Of a DNA stretch of 64,000 nucleotides, positions 24,994 to 34,291 are shown in pieces. This DNA is from Bacteriovoracaceae bacterium (GTDB lineage Bacteria > Bdellovibrionota > Bacteriovoracia > Bacteriovoracales > Bacteriovoracaceae), in assembly GCA_024711325.1 (NCBI GenBank), contig JANJTC010000005.1:558001-622000 (forward strand), given 5' to 3'. How positions within the stretch are numbered: the first letter of the stretch is position 1; each line of letters begins with the position of its first letter. A program made the position numbers and the translations under genes. The notes under the pieces were generated by a model that worked only from the letters and a program-made list of their open reading frames with translations, made no database searches and was not told where the DNA came from.

Positions 24994-25435
24994 GAGCACT
25001 CCATAAAAAAATGCATTCTATTCTTGGATCCTTACCTGAAATCTTTTTATAGCTTAAAGTTTTTTCTTTAACCGTGAGGCTCTCTGTCACTGTTCTTTCG
25101 AGATGTTTTAATCTAGGCGGGCAGGAATGAGTGGAAGTTACGTTAGTCAGAGTGCCACTCTTAAGAGTACTCAAAACATCTTCCGCACATTCAGCTTCAC
25201 TTGCCTCATTTAGGATTTCTTTTTTTTCAGAGGGAAGGGAAAAAGTAATGAGAGTTCCTACCATTAGAACTTCTTCACCTTGTTCACCTACAATTTTGAA
25301 AGGGCCGGGAGTGCAAACTTTATCTGAACCTGTTGTAAGTTTGAGCTGACCAGGACCAAGTCCCAGTGTGGTGGCATAACTAGAAGTTATCAGGCAGAAA
25401 TTAAGAAGCAGAAGTTTAAAGGCAGTCCTCATCAT
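24980..25435 (-). CDS. Small exported protein of unknown function
   Basis: A 151-residue protein with signal peptide (MMRTAFKLLLLNFCLITSSYA) and four cysteines in the mature part. The body is beta-rich with no recognised family. I place the start at 25435 because a consensus promoter (TTGTCA, 16 bp, TATAAT) ends 7 nt upstream of the ATG-ATG pair, so the mRNA should be leaderless. A longer frame from 25462 would begin upstream of the -10 box. It shares a transcript with the transglycosylase-like gene. Confidence 0.65.
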   Translation of the reverse strand: MMRTAFKLLLLNFCLITSSYATTLGLGPGQLKLTTGSDKVCTPGPFKIVGEQGEEVLMVGTLITFSLPSEKKEILNEASEAECAEDVLSTLKSGTLTNVTSTHSCPPRLKHLERTVTESLTVKEKTLSYKKISGKDPRIECIFLWSAHEKK

Positions 25436-25442
25436 TCCATTG

Positions 25443-25470
25443 ATTATAGGACATACCCGCATAATGACAA
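25443..25470 (-). promoter_or_regulatory. Consensus promoter giving a leaderless mRNA
   Basis: Minus strand: TTGTCA (25470-25465), 16-bp spacer, TATAAT (25448-25443), then 7 nt to the ATG at 25435. Confidence 0.75.
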
Positions 25471-25514
25471 AGATGATATATTATTTATGAATTAACAACT
25501 AGTTAGCATTGAGG

Positions 25515-26006
25515 TTAGTGCTCATTTTCTTCCTCAATCTCTTCTTCATCTAGAAAATCTTCTCCTAGGAGCTTATCTGCTTCGAGTGAAAGGTTGATGT
25601 TTTCCCTCGTGATTTTATAGAAATACTTTTGTTTGTTGTGAGTGATTTCCTGCCAATTTGGTTCAAATTCATTCCAGTCAGTATCAGCAAAAATCTCATC
25701 GAAGAAGAGGCCAATCATATCGATAAAGTTTTTTTGGGTCTCTTTAACTTTCTCTTCCGTCATCATTTGTTCTGGTTCACATGACAAGAAACAGGTTATG
25801 GGTGAAATATATTCGTCTTTTTCTGAAAGATAAGAAACAACTAGCAGTAGTTCTTGCGGGAAAATTTGACCGTAGACATCAAAATACCGACCATTTTGTT
25901 TGCATTCTGCCTGGTAAGTTTCATTCAGGAGACGGTTAACTCCTTCTGCCCAGTCGAGTGGGATCATTTTACCGTTTTTTCTAGAAGTATTATTTCGGGC
26001 CAACAT
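25515..26006 (-). CDS. Hypothetical cytoplasmic protein with acidic tail
   Basis: A 163-residue protein without signal peptide or membrane segment. Aromatic, mixed alpha/beta body (YFDVYGQIFPQELLLVVSYL, DTDWNEFEPNWQEI) and a final run of Glu residues (FLDEEEIEEENEH). No family recognised; chemotaxis-CheX-like or regulator folds are possible but not supported by a motif. AGGCAGGT precedes the ATG. Stands alone between the exported protein gene and thiolase. Confidence 0.65.
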   Translation of the reverse strand: MLARNNTSRKNGKMIPLDWAEGVNRLLNETYQAECKQNGRYFDVYGQIFPQELLLVVSYLSEKDEYISPITCFLSCEPEQMMTEEKVKETQKNFIDMIGLFFDEIFADTDWNEFEPNWQEITHNKQKYFYKITRENINLSLEADKLLGEDFLDEEEIEEENEH

Positions 26007-26109
26007 GACGACCTGCCTTAATGGAAAGATTTAGTGGTCTTTTATCTGACCCTTAATTAAAATAAATCACTAAGAAAGACAATCTTACATTCTAAAAAAG
26101 GACCAATTT

Positions 26110-27273
26110 ATGGCAGTTTATATTCTTGGCGGTGCTCGTACTGCTTTGGGAAGTTTCATGGGGACCCTATCTTCTGTTCCGGCACCTAAATTAGGGGCAG
26201 CAGCAATTGAAGGGGCCATTCAAAAAGCTAATATCGAAAAATCCCAGGTAGATGAAGTTTTCATGGGAAATGTTTTAACGGCGGGTGTTGGACAGGCCCC
26301 TGCTCGTCAGGCATTACTTTTCGCTGGTCTTCCAGAAAATGTTCCAGCAACGACTGTCGGTAAAGTCTGCGGCTCAGGTCTTCAGGCAATTATCCTGGGT
26401 GCTCGTTCAATCTTGACTGGTGATAATCAAGTGGTTGTGGCCGGTGGGATGGAGAGTATGTCACTTGCTCCTCATATGTTGATGAATTCCAGATCGGGAG
26501 CGAAGTTTGGTGCGACAGAGATGAAGGATTCCATGCAGTGGGATGGTCTGTGGGATGTATACAGTAACCGTGCGATGGGAAATTGTGCTGAGGAATGCAC
26601 TAAGAAATACACGATGTCCCGTGAAGAGCAGGATGCATTTGCCAAAGAATCTTTTGTGCGCGCTCAAGCTGCTACCAAAGAAGGCGTCTTTAAAAATGAA
26701 ATCGTGGCAGTTAAAGTGCCGACTCGTGGTGGATCCACTGATGTTGTGGATGATGAAGGTCCATTCAAGGCAAACTTTGAAAAAATGCCTTCTCTAAAAC
26801 CGGCCTTTGAAAAAGATGGCACCATCACTGCTGCCAATGCTTCAACCATCAATGATGGTGCAGCAGCCGTTGTTCTGGGTGGTGATGCCTTTGCTGATAA
26901 AGCTGAGTTTAAAATCCTGGCCTATGCCTCAAATGCACAGAATCCAACTTGGTTTACGACTGCTCCGGTTGAGGCCATCAACAAAGCACTCAAGAAGTCA
27001 GGTCTTTCAATTGACCAGATTGACCTATTTGAAATTAACGAAGCTTTTGCGGCCGTTACCATGGCAGCAATGAAAGAATTTAAAATTCCTCATGAAAAAG
27101 TAAACATCTTTGGTGGAGCAGTTGCTCTAGGCCATCCAATTGGGGCATCTGGAGCACGGATTGTCGTGACTTTGATGAATGCCATGAAACATAAGAAAGC
27201 CAAATATGGTTGCGCTGCTATTTGTATTGGTGGTGGTGAAGCACTTAGCTTGATCGTGGAGAAAATTCGTTAA
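26110..27273 (+). CDS. Acetyl-CoA C-acetyltransferase (thiolase)
   Basis: A 387-residue enzyme of standard length. It carries the nucleophilic Cys in [41 protein letters not shown] (active-site His) and the second Cys in CIGGGEA. It condenses or cleaves acetoacetyl-CoA and with hbd, ech and the dehydrogenase at 20-23 kb completes a short-chain beta-oxidation set. AAAGGA precedes the ATG. The stop overlaps the start of a cNMP-binding protein by one base, so the two are co-translated. Confidence 0.94.
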   Translation: MAVYILGGARTALGSFMGTLSSVPAPKLGAAAIEGAIQKANIEKSQVDEVFMGNVLTAGVGQAPARQALLFAGLPENVPATTVGKVCGSGLQAIILGARSILTGDNQVVVAGGMESMSLAPHMLMNSRSGAKFGATEMKDSMQWDGLWDVYSNRAMGNCAEECTKKYTMSREEQDAFAKESFVRAQAATKEGVFKNEIVAVKVPTRGGSTDVVDDEGPFKANFEKMPSLKPAFEKDGTITAANASTINDGAAAVVLGGDAFADKAEFKILAYASNAQNPTWFTTAPVEAINKALKKSGLSIDQIDLFEINEAFAAVTMAAMKEFKIPHEKVNIFGGAVALGHPIGASGARIVVTLMNAMKHKKAKYGCAAICIGGGEALSLIVEKIR

Positions 27274-28373
27274 TGACTACTTCAGCGGCCCAGGCAAAAT
27301 CAGGACTAAAATCGCTTAAAACAGGTGAAGTTCTATTTAATGAAGGCGAGGTCGCTGATTCACTGTTCATTATTCAGAAAGGTCAAGTGCGCCTGTTCAA
27401 ACCAAAAGGTAAAGGCTTTGTGGAACTGGCAGTTCTTCGCTCAGGAGAAGTGATCGGGGAGATGGCCTACTTTGATGAGGATGGCTCAGGCAGAAAGCGC
27501 TCTTGTTCCGCCTCAGCGATTACCGGCGTAGAGATCATTGAGATTTCTTTTGCAGCGTTTGGTAAAACCATGCAGTCCCTCAATCCATGGTTTAAAACAA
27601 TCATTAATACTTTGGTCACTCGTCTTAGAAAAACCAATACCCGCATTCGTGAATTAGAAGATAACCAAACCTCGGTCTCTTATGGCGGAAAACATTCCGG
27701 CTATGAATTCATGAAACCAATTGAGGTGATGCGAATCTTAGGAACCATCTTTCTGGTTTTCAAGGCCCATGGAGAAGTAAAATCTCAAGCCTTGGAAGTT
27801 AACCGGAAAGCACTGACTCTTTATACTCAGGATATGTATCAAATCATGGAAGTAAAACTTGAGAGTATCATGACTCTCTTGGTGCAGTTGGGCTGGATGG
27901 AAATTAAAGAAGATGAAAATCAAGCTCCTAATCTTCTCTTGCTGAAAAATCTTGAAGTCATCCGACAAATTTTTATTTTTTACAATACTGAAAGGCACCT
28001 GCCCGAAGAGAAGAAAATGAAGATTGGAGAGAAGTGCGAAATGCTGATCGCTAAGATGCTTGAGAAAGCTCCTGGTAACCCGTTAGTTGATATCCCTAAT
28101 TTGAAAGTGACTGAAGATCAGGCCCCGCGTTTTACCAAGTATTACAACCTGACTCCTGTTTTGGATGAATTTAAAGCGAAGAATGTTGTGATTCATCCCA
28201 ACCATGTGGATGATGGTAAGAATTTATTTTTCGGTGAAGCTTTTATGAAGGATGGGGCGATTCTGGTTGAGATTGATTTTCCCAAGATGCAGAAGCTTTA
28301 TCCCATAATCCGTTTTATGAATGCCATTAAGAAATCAAATTCAGAGAAGGCCCCGGCCGGGGCCTTCGACTAA
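27273..28373 (+). CDS. Cyclic-nucleotide-binding-domain protein
   Basis: A 366-residue protein. Residues about 12-125 are a CRP-type cNMP-binding domain (GEVLFNEGEVADSLFIIQKGQVRLF, then SGEVIGEMAYF). The ligand-pocket Arg region reads GSGRKRSCSASA, unlike the PxRS/T of CRP, so cAMP binding is uncertain. About 150-220 is helical and could be a winged helix (ALTLYTQDMYQIMEVKLESI), and a C-terminal domain of about 110 residues is unassigned. It is translationally coupled to thiolase, which is unusual and hints at metabolic regulation. The last codons form a 22-bp GC palindrome. Confidence 0.8.
   Translation: MTTSAAQAKSGLKSLKTGEVLFNEGEVADSLFIIQKGQVRLFKPKGKGFVELAVLRSGEVIGEMAYFDEDGSGRKRSCSASAITGVEIIEISFAAFGKTMQSLNPWFKTIINTLVTRLRKTNTRIRELEDNQTSVSYGGKHSGYEFMKPIEVMRILGTIFLVFKAHGEVKSQALEVNRKALTLYTQDMYQIMEVKLESIMTLLVQLGWMEIKEDENQAPNLLLLKNLEVIRQIFIFYNTERHLPEEKKMKIGEKCEMLIAKMLEKAPGNPLVDIPNLKVTEDQAPRFTKYYNLTPVLDEFKAKNVVIHPNHVDDGKNLFFGEAFMKDGAILVEIDFPKMQKLYPIIRFMNAIKKSNSEKAPAGAFD
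28346..28367. terminator. Perfect 22-bp GC palindrome at the end of the cNMP gene
   Basis: GAAGGCCCCGG followed by its exact complement CCGGGGCCTTC. It lies inside the final codons, between convergent genes, with only a weak T-rich tail. Probable bidirectional terminator. Confidence 0.55.
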
Positions 28374-28379
28374 ATTCTA

Positions 28380-29786
28380 TTAAATTGCTGCAGGAATGAA
28401 GTTAACCTGAACGTTATCACCGGATTTATAGTAATTGCTGGTTCCATGTAATTGGATCATGAAGCCTGATCTTGGAATCGCTGGAATTTCACTGCCTGGG
28501 GAATCAGGGTGAGGTACTTTGATATTCGGGCGGGTGATATTGCCTTTATACTCCCATCCGTTTGTATTACTTTTAGGAATCACATGACCATTGATCGTCA
28601 CATAGATAGTTTCCGGTCTTGGTTCTCTTTGGAGAACAATATATCCAAAGTACTCGGTACGTGAGACGGATTTAACCTGAATACAATCTGGATATGAGAT
28701 GAGCTCATTAAAACGAATGAAGTGATATCCTGTTACTGGCTCTGACCCTCCATCTCCACGAATATTCAATGAACTTGTTCCGCTCGGTACGCTGTACCAG
28801 CTCCAGCTAGTGGCAGGCATTAGCTGTGGCGTTCCTGACTGATTAATCCGATAAACGTCAACTTTTCCAAAAGAAGTTTCACTGTCTGTTTGTTGAGCAA
28901 ACGTGATTGGCCAATAACGATACTGATGTGGAATGACAATTTTTTGAATAGAACTGTTTACGGCCGTAAAAAGATTGCTTAAACCACTGCTGCAAATATC
29001 ATAGCTGTCGCGATTGACATTATTATCACTCGCACCTGATTCTGCATAAAGTTGATTGGCCATCTTGATATAGGAAAGATTAGAAGTTTTGGACCCTGTG
29101 CAGCTGGTTTTGGCGGTGACCGCCATGAACCTCAACTGTTGTGTATTAAGATCAGTCTTGAGTTGAACAAAACGTGCATGTCGACTTTCATATTCTCCAG
29201 GAAAGTTTTTGTTTTCACTATTCTGTACGTATTCAACTGAATCATCCCGCCCATTGGAAACCAGCACTACTAAATGATAGGCCCCTTGACGTAGAAGACC
29301 GGTCGTTTTGTGATATTCCATAAAGTCCAAAGTTCGTCTTAATCCTGCCTCCGGCTCTCGTATAGGGCTGGAGAAGAAGGTTAAATCATTTGGATTGAAC
29401 ACTCTTCTGCTTAAGGCCTCGGTTGGAAGTGGATCTTCATTGGAGTTAGTCATAACTCGGTAATTGCTGTTATCATTTCCGGCCATCAGAAGAGTCGTTC
29501 CAATGACCCTGTAATCAAAATCTTTTGAAATTGTATTTACCGTGTTTTTGACGGCCGCTTTAACTGAATCTTGAATATCAAAAGAACTTCCTGAGTTATC
29601 TACTACGTAAATGATATCCACCTTGGGGGAAATCAAAGTGCGATTAGTACAGGAATGCGACTCATAAACTTTAAGTGGATCAGGGGCACTGGTTGAAGAC
29701 TGAGGTGTTGTTCCAAATTGCTCACCTCCACAACTAACTAAAGTGGCAAGAAGGAGAGAGTGAATGACTGACCAATATATTTTCAT
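28380..29786 (-). CDS. vWA-domain lipoprotein
   Basis: A 468-residue protein with lipobox LVSCGG. Residues about 52-270 form a von Willebrand A domain with the MIDAS motif VDNSGSS (D-x-S-x-S) and later SNGRDDS. The C-terminal part (about 290-468) is beta-rich with SYPDCIQVKSVSRTEYFGYI and SGFMIQLHGTSNYYKSGDNV. vWA domains bind ligands or protein partners through a metal; this one is probably exposed on the periplasmic or outer face. No neighbour suggests a partner. AAGGTG precedes the ATG. Confidence 0.78.
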   Translation of the reverse strand: MKIYWSVIHSLLLATLVSCGGEQFGTTPQSSTSAPDPLKVYESHSCTNRTLISPKVDIIYVVDNSGSSFDIQDSVKAAVKNTVNTISKDFDYRVIGTTLLMAGNDNSNYRVMTNSNEDPLPTEALSRRVFNPNDLTFFSSPIREPEAGLRRTLDFMEYHKTTGLLRQGAYHLVVLVSNGRDDSVEYVQNSENKNFPGEYESRHARFVQLKTDLNTQQLRFMAVTAKTSCTGSKTSNLSYIKMANQLYAESGASDNNVNRDSYDICSSGLSNLFTAVNSSIQKIVIPHQYRYWPITFAQQTDSETSFGKVDVYRINQSGTPQLMPATSWSWYSVPSGTSSLNIRGDGGSEPVTGYHFIRFNELISYPDCIQVKSVSRTEYFGYIVLQREPRPETIYVTINGHVIPKSNTNGWEYKGNITRPNIKVPHPDSPGSEIPAIPRSGFMIQLHGTSNYYKSGDNVQVNFIPAAI

Positions 29787-29938
29787 AATGACACCTTAAG
29801 GTAATACCTGATCAACGGATCGGAGGATCGGTCGGGAAACTTTAACTTTGAGGGGGAAATTCTTGCCCTTATCCATGAAATTACCCCAGCTTAGGGTAAG
29901 ATATGATTAACAATTATTTCAATGGGTTGAGGATATTT

Positions 29939-30724
29939 ATGGCAGAGAACTGGTATTATGTTCAAAAAGGCAACCGTCACGGTCCTGTAGCGATCGAAGT
30001 TATAGAGAAGATGATTTCCGATGATGAACTTAAAACAGATGATTTTGTCTGGAAAAAAGGTTTTGAGAACTGGAAGAAAATAAAAGAAGTTCCTGAACTA
30101 CAGGTTGCAGAGACTCCTGTTACTCCAGCGGCACCACAAATGCCCCCTGAGATATCAAAACCAACCCAAACAATTGATTTAAGGAAACTTAATCCTGAAG
30201 ACAGGTTGATCTTTATCCGGATAGGTAGTGATCGAGGTGGGGCCACAAATGATTACGGCCCGTTTAGCATTAAACAGTTAAAACAGCTCTTTAAAGAAAA
30301 TCGAATTAACGGAAAAACTTTTGTCTTTGCGACTGGCATGAAAGAGTGGACCCTGCTGGCCGATCTTCCTGAGTATCAGGATATTTTCGAAGAACTTCCC
30401 CCTGTGATTAAGGAATCTGAAAGAAGAGTGACAGTGAGAAAACCATTCATTGCCCGACTTTTTGTTCAGAATAATAAAAATGTTTTTGAAGGCATCTGTC
30501 GTGACATTTCCATTGGTGGAATGCAAATTCTTCTGGATGACTTTAAAGCTTCTGCGGGTGATAAGATTACCATCAACGTGCATCCCGAGAATTCTGACTA
30601 CCACTTTACCGCTTCAGGGGTTGTGGTGAGAATTCTTGAAGGAAACTCTGGGTTCTCATTCCGTTTTCAGGGACTATCGGATGAGGCCAAGCGTGCGATT
30701 GAAAAATACGTTCAAGAAAATTAA
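29939..30724 (+). CDS. GYF_2-GYF_2-PilZ protein
   Basis: A 261-residue cytoplasmic protein. Two GYF_2-type repeats come first: WYYVQKGNRHGPVAIEVIEK at residues 4-23, and NDYGPFSIKQLKQLF at about 104-118, each ending in a Trp-containing segment. The PilZ domain at about 160-258 has the c-di-GMP motifs ERRVTVRKPF (RRxxxR) and DISIGG (DxSxxG), both intact. It should couple c-di-GMP to a partner bound by the GYF domains. GAGGA precedes the ATG at 29939. It is the first gene of an operon with a lipase-like hydrolase and a lipoprotein. Confidence 0.88.
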   Translation: MAENWYYVQKGNRHGPVAIEVIEKMISDDELKTDDFVWKKGFENWKKIKEVPELQVAETPVTPAAPQMPPEISKPTQTIDLRKLNPEDRLIFIRIGSDRGGATNDYGPFSIKQLKQLFKENRINGKTFVFATGMKEWTLLADLPEYQDIFEELPPVIKESERRVTVRKPFIARLFVQNNKNVFEGICRDISIGGMQILLDDFKASAGDKITINVHPENSDYHFTASGVVVRILEGNSGFSFRFQGLSDEAKRAIEKYVQEN

Positions 30725-30726
30725 TT

Positions 30727-31611
30727 GTGGCAAAGATAGTTCCTTTTCATACTGAGGATCATTCCCTTACCGCCAATGATGGTGAGTCATCCCTTTTTAT
30801 TCGCCACTACTACCGTGGACAACCTAAGTTGCATTTCTTTTTAGTTCATGGAGCATTGGAACATTCAGGCCGCCACATGGATCTGGTTAACTTTTGGCTA
30901 AAGAGTTATCACGATGTAGCGGTAACTGTTTTTGACAGTATCGGACACGGAAGAAGTGGAGGAACTCGCGCCTATGTGGAAAGCTTCAAACATTACGTTG
31001 ATGACTTCTTTAAGGTAGCTGAGTTTGTTTATTCTAAGAACAATGAAAATACCCAGACCATTATCTGTGCTCATAGTTTGGGTGGTTTAGTGACCTTAAC
31101 CAGGCTATTAGATACGTCTTATCAGTTCCCTTTTCCTGTGAAGGGTCTGATCTTTTCCAGTCCCTGTATCCGGCCACAAACAATTATGGCCTCCATTAGT
31201 TTACCTATGCTTGAGAAGTTGGATCGATTCATGCCTAAGCTGCATTTGCCTCTTATTTATAAAGGGGCCGATCTTACAAGAGATCCGGAACGGGCCAATG
31301 ATTTTGACACTGATTCTCTCATTCCGAAATTTATCAGTGTCAGAATGGCAAAAGAAGTCGTAGAGGCGAGTAACCGGATTATTGGTTTGTCGTACTATCT
31401 GCGCATTCCCAGCTTGTTCCTGATTGCAGGTACTGATAAAATAGTCGATCCGACGAGCACATTACTATTTGCCCATGGGATTGATAAACAGTTAAGCAAA
31501 GTCATACAATATCCTAAGCATCATCATGAGTTGTGGAATGAAATTGATCGGGAAGATATTTTCAAAACAATGAAAACCTGGGTCGATAAGCAACTTAAGG
31601 AGACCAAATGA
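30727..31611 (+). CDS. Alpha/beta hydrolase, monoacylglycerol-lipase type
   Basis: A 294-residue hydrolase starting at GTG, 3 bp after the previous stop and so probably coupled to it. Motifs are the oxyanion segment LVHGALEHSGRH, DSIGHGRSGGTRAYV, the nucleophile elbow CAHSLGG, the Asp of LIAGTDKIVDP and the His of YPKHHHELWNE. This is the monoglyceride lipase pattern; it would release fatty acid from monoacylglycerol or a similar ester. No signal peptide, so the enzyme acts inside the cell or at the inner membrane. Confidence 0.88.
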   Translation: MAKIVPFHTEDHSLTANDGESSLFIRHYYRGQPKLHFFLVHGALEHSGRHMDLVNFWLKSYHDVAVTVFDSIGHGRSGGTRAYVESFKHYVDDFFKVAEFVYSKNNENTQTIICAHSLGGLVTLTRLLDTSYQFPFPVKGLIFSSPCIRPQTIMASISLPMLEKLDRFMPKLHLPLIYKGADLTRDPERANDFDTDSLIPKFISVRMAKEVVEASNRIIGLSYYLRIPSLFLIAGTDKIVDPTSTLLFAHGIDKQLSKVIQYPKHHHELWNEIDREDIFKTMKTWVDKQLKETK

Positions 31612-32138
31612 AATCCTTTCTCGTATTGCTTTTAGTTGTTCTGGCAGGTTGTGCCAGTTATAAAACTTATAATCAGACAACGACTGGCAAAGTTATTCTA
31701 AGAGGAGGGATTCATCAGAAAGAGTCCTGGTCTGATAGCCTGGATTTTAAACGCATGAGCTGGTATCACGGAATGACTCTCTATTTCGATGCACTTTTGT
31801 GGAAGGCCGACCTGGATTCACCCTTTTCAAAATGGTTTTCGGCTTCAGAAAAAGAGTTCTTCACTAAATGTGAACACTTCCTGGTCACCGCTAGCTATAG
31901 TGCTGATCCTGCCAAAATTTCCCATGTAAACTTTCGGGAACAGATGAAGCTCAATGGTTATGATGATGTCGTATTGAACAATTTCGCTTCTTTTCTAAAA
32001 AGCCATCCTTCCGCCACGGACTGGCGTCTTCAGAACTATAAAATTATGGGCTATTGTAAGCGCTCTCCATCCAGACTTGGAACTTCCAACCTTGCCATCA
32101 ATTTCCCCAGTTTTAAGCAATTAGAAGTTGAGCTTTAA
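31608..32138 (+). CDS. Lipoprotein of unknown function
   Basis: A 176-residue protein with lipobox VLAGCAS. The mature part has a Trp-rich start (KESWSDSLDFKRMSWYHGM) and several Cys; no family recognised. The start overlaps the hydrolase stop by 4 bp (ATGA), placing it as the third gene of the GYF-PilZ operon. Confidence 0.75.
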   Translation: MKSFLVLLLVVLAGCASYKTYNQTTTGKVILRGGIHQKESWSDSLDFKRMSWYHGMTLYFDALLWKADLDSPFSKWFSASEKEFFTKCEHFLVTASYSADPAKISHVNFREQMKLNGYDDVVLNNFASFLKSHPSATDWRLQNYKIMGYCKRSPSRLGTSNLAINFPSFKQLEVEL

Positions 32139-32239
32139 GCCCCAACTTCCCGAAAAACCGCCAAACACTCTAAAATATAGGCCAATGCCTGATTTTGCTT
32201 AAGAAAATGATCATATATCCGATAGGTACTTGAGGCATT

Positions 32240-34183
32240 ATGAGTGATAAAAAGTTTCAAAGATTCGGAAAGTATTTAATTTTGGACCACCTGGTTGATG
32301 GTGGTATGGCCAAGATTTGTCGTGCTCGTTATTTAGGTGAGCAGGCCAATAAGATGGTTGCCGTTAAAATGGTTCAGCCACAATTTTCTAATGATGAAGC
32401 TTTCGTTCGTATGTTTCAGGATGAGCTTAACATCACTTTTGGTATGCTCCATCCCAACATCATGCAAGTTTATGACTATGGTAAAACCAATGGTCAGCTT
32501 TATACCGCCATGGAATACATTCATGGTGCCAATCTAAAACAGTATCTTGATCGTCTAAAAGAGAAGAAAGTTGTCTTCCCGGTTGAGATCTCTTGTTTCA
32601 TTATTTCACAAGTGTGTTTGGGTCTTCATTATGCCCACACCTTTACGGATAAACTTACCGGAAAACCTTATAACATTGTTCACCGGGATATTTCACCTCA
32701 CAACATCATGTTGACTTATGATGGTGCCGTGAAGGTCATTGACTTTGGTATCGCCAAGGCCAATACCAATTCGGAAGCCACTCAGGCAGGAACCATTAAA
32801 GGTAAGCTTTCTTATCTTGCTCCTGAATATCTTGATGGGCTTGAACTTGATGCTCGTTATGATGAGTTCGCAGTTGGTATCACACTGTGGGAACTTCTTT
32901 GTTCAAGAAAGCTCTTTCAGGCCAATAATGACCTGGCGGTATTAAAACAAATTCAAGCTTGTAAAATCATTCCTCCTTCGGAGATTAATCCTTCCGTTCC
33001 TAAAGAACTGGATGCGATTGTGATGAAAGCGCTTTCGAAAGATCGCGCGCATCGATATGAAAACCTGGATCAGATGAACCGTGCTTTAGTGCGTTTCCTT
33101 TATTCAACGTATCCGGAATTCAATGCTTCAGATTTAAAAACATTTGCAGATGATCTTTTTAAGCAAGAAATTACCAGTGATCAGGCCAAATTCGTAGAGT
33201 ACGGTAAGATCGACACCCAGGTTTATATCGAAGATATGAAGCAGGAAGAAAGTCGAACCGGAAAGATCAGTAAGAAAGATGTCGGTATGAAAACGACCGT
33301 TACTCCTGAGCGGGAAAAACCTCGCGAACTGGAGATGACGATTGATCCGATGGAAGTTGAAATTGGTCTTGCTCAAAACCAGAAAGAAAAAACTCAGACG
33401 CGTAAACTGAATAAGGCAATGCTTCAGACAGCGAAAGCGACTTCGAGAAATACAAAAGTAAATTCTTCGGGATCGACGATTAAGAATTCGGCCAAGGATA
33501 AAACCGGCAGCCGGACCCTATCCAAAAAAGAATTGGCAAGGCAAGAAGAGAAATCCTCTTCATCAATGATCATTCTGATTATCGCAGCTTCCTTTGCAGC
33601 GGTGGCCTACTTACAAAGTGATATGGTTGAGAAGCTGATCGGTCTTAATCTTAAGAAGATGATTCACGGAGAAGAGGCGAAGAGAAGCATCTCTTCGGTG
33701 GAGAAAGAGAAAAAGAATCAAAATTCCAGACTTCCGGTACCGGAAGTTAAGGGAACCGGAAAAATCATCATGGGCGGAGTGGATATCTCCATGGAAGTCT
33801 ATGTTAATGGAGTTAAGACTGAATACATGGGGCGGCCGATTAAAGCTGACCTGGATCAGGAAACCGTCGTAGTGGTAAAAAAACAAGGCTATGTTCCTTA
33901 CGTTAGTAAAGTAACCTTGTCTAAAGATAAGAACTCAACGGTGATTAACGTGCCTGAGCTTGAACGGGCAAGGATGGGGCTATTAACCACATCACAAAAC
34001 TACACTGCTGGTTCCAAGCTCATTTATGAAGAGGCAGGTGAACGAGTAGAGAGGGATTTGCCTTTTAAAAACATTGAAATTCCCGAGGGAACTTACCAAG
34101 CCCGCGTCGTCAATCCAATTCTTGGAACTGAGAAGAGAGTTGAATTTGTGATCGAAGAGAATAAGAAACACTTTCTTGAATAG
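32240..34183 (+). CDS. Transmembrane serine/threonine protein kinase
   Basis: A 647-residue Hanks-type kinase. Kinase domain at about 10-275: glycine loop LVDGGMAK, K43 in VAVKMV, HRDISPHNIML, VIDFGIAKA and LAPEYLDG, all intact and so predicted active. A basic linker with many Ser/Thr follows, one transmembrane helix (SMIILIIAASFAAVAYL) at about 440-458, and a periplasmic PEGA-like beta domain (ISMEVYVNGVKTEYMGRPI) to the end. The HRDISPHN variant is common in deltaproteobacterial and myxobacterial kinases. It is a candidate writer for the FHA proteins at 4059 and 39896. GAGG precedes the ATG. Confidence 0.93.
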   Translation: MSDKKFQRFGKYLILDHLVDGGMAKICRARYLGEQANKMVAVKMVQPQFSNDEAFVRMFQDELNITFGMLHPNIMQVYDYGKTNGQLYTAMEYIHGANLKQYLDRLKEKKVVFPVEISCFIISQVCLGLHYAHTFTDKLTGKPYNIVHRDISPHNIMLTYDGAVKVIDFGIAKANTNSEATQAGTIKGKLSYLAPEYLDGLELDARYDEFAVGITLWELLCSRKLFQANNDLAVLKQIQACKIIPPSEINPSVPKELDAIVMKALSKDRAHRYENLDQMNRALVRFLYSTYPEFNASDLKTFADDLFKQEITSDQAKFVEYGKIDTQVYIEDMKQEESRTGKISKKDVGMKTTVTPEREKPRELEMTIDPMEVEIGLAQNQKEKTQTRKLNKAMLQTAKATSRNTKVNSSGSTIKNSAKDKTGSRTLSKKELARQEEKSSSSMIILIIAASFAAVAYLQSDMVEKLIGLNLKKMIHGEEAKRSISSVEKEKKNQNSRLPVPEVKGTGKIIMGGVDISMEVYVNGVKTEYMGRPIKADLDQETVVVVKKQGYVPYVSKVTLSKDKNSTVINVPELERARMGLLTTSQNYTAGSKLIYEEAGERVERDLPFKNIEIPEGTYQARVVNPILGTEKRVEFVIEENKKHFLE

Positions 34184-34195
34184 CCTTGGAACCTT

Positions 34196-34218
34196 GGCAA
34201 TTCGTTAACCGAATTGCC
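34196..34218 (+). terminator. Hairpin after the kinase gene
   Basis: GGCAATTCG (34196-34204) and CGAATTGCC (34210-34218) pair perfectly around a 5-nt loop. No T tract follows, so termination may need another factor. Confidence 0.5.
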
Positions 34219-34276
34219 GGGGAAACCGTCTGTAATTAACTGATCTTTATTCCAATTCTGATTTAGAAGATTTGCA

Positions 34277-34285
34277 TGCTAACAT
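34277..34285 (+). promoter_or_regulatory. Extended -10 for a leaderless prepilin-like gene
   Basis: TGC-TAACAT ends 6 nt before the ATG at 34292. The -35 is weak and no Shine-Dalgarno is present. Confidence 0.4.
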
Positions 34286-34291
34286 TAACAG

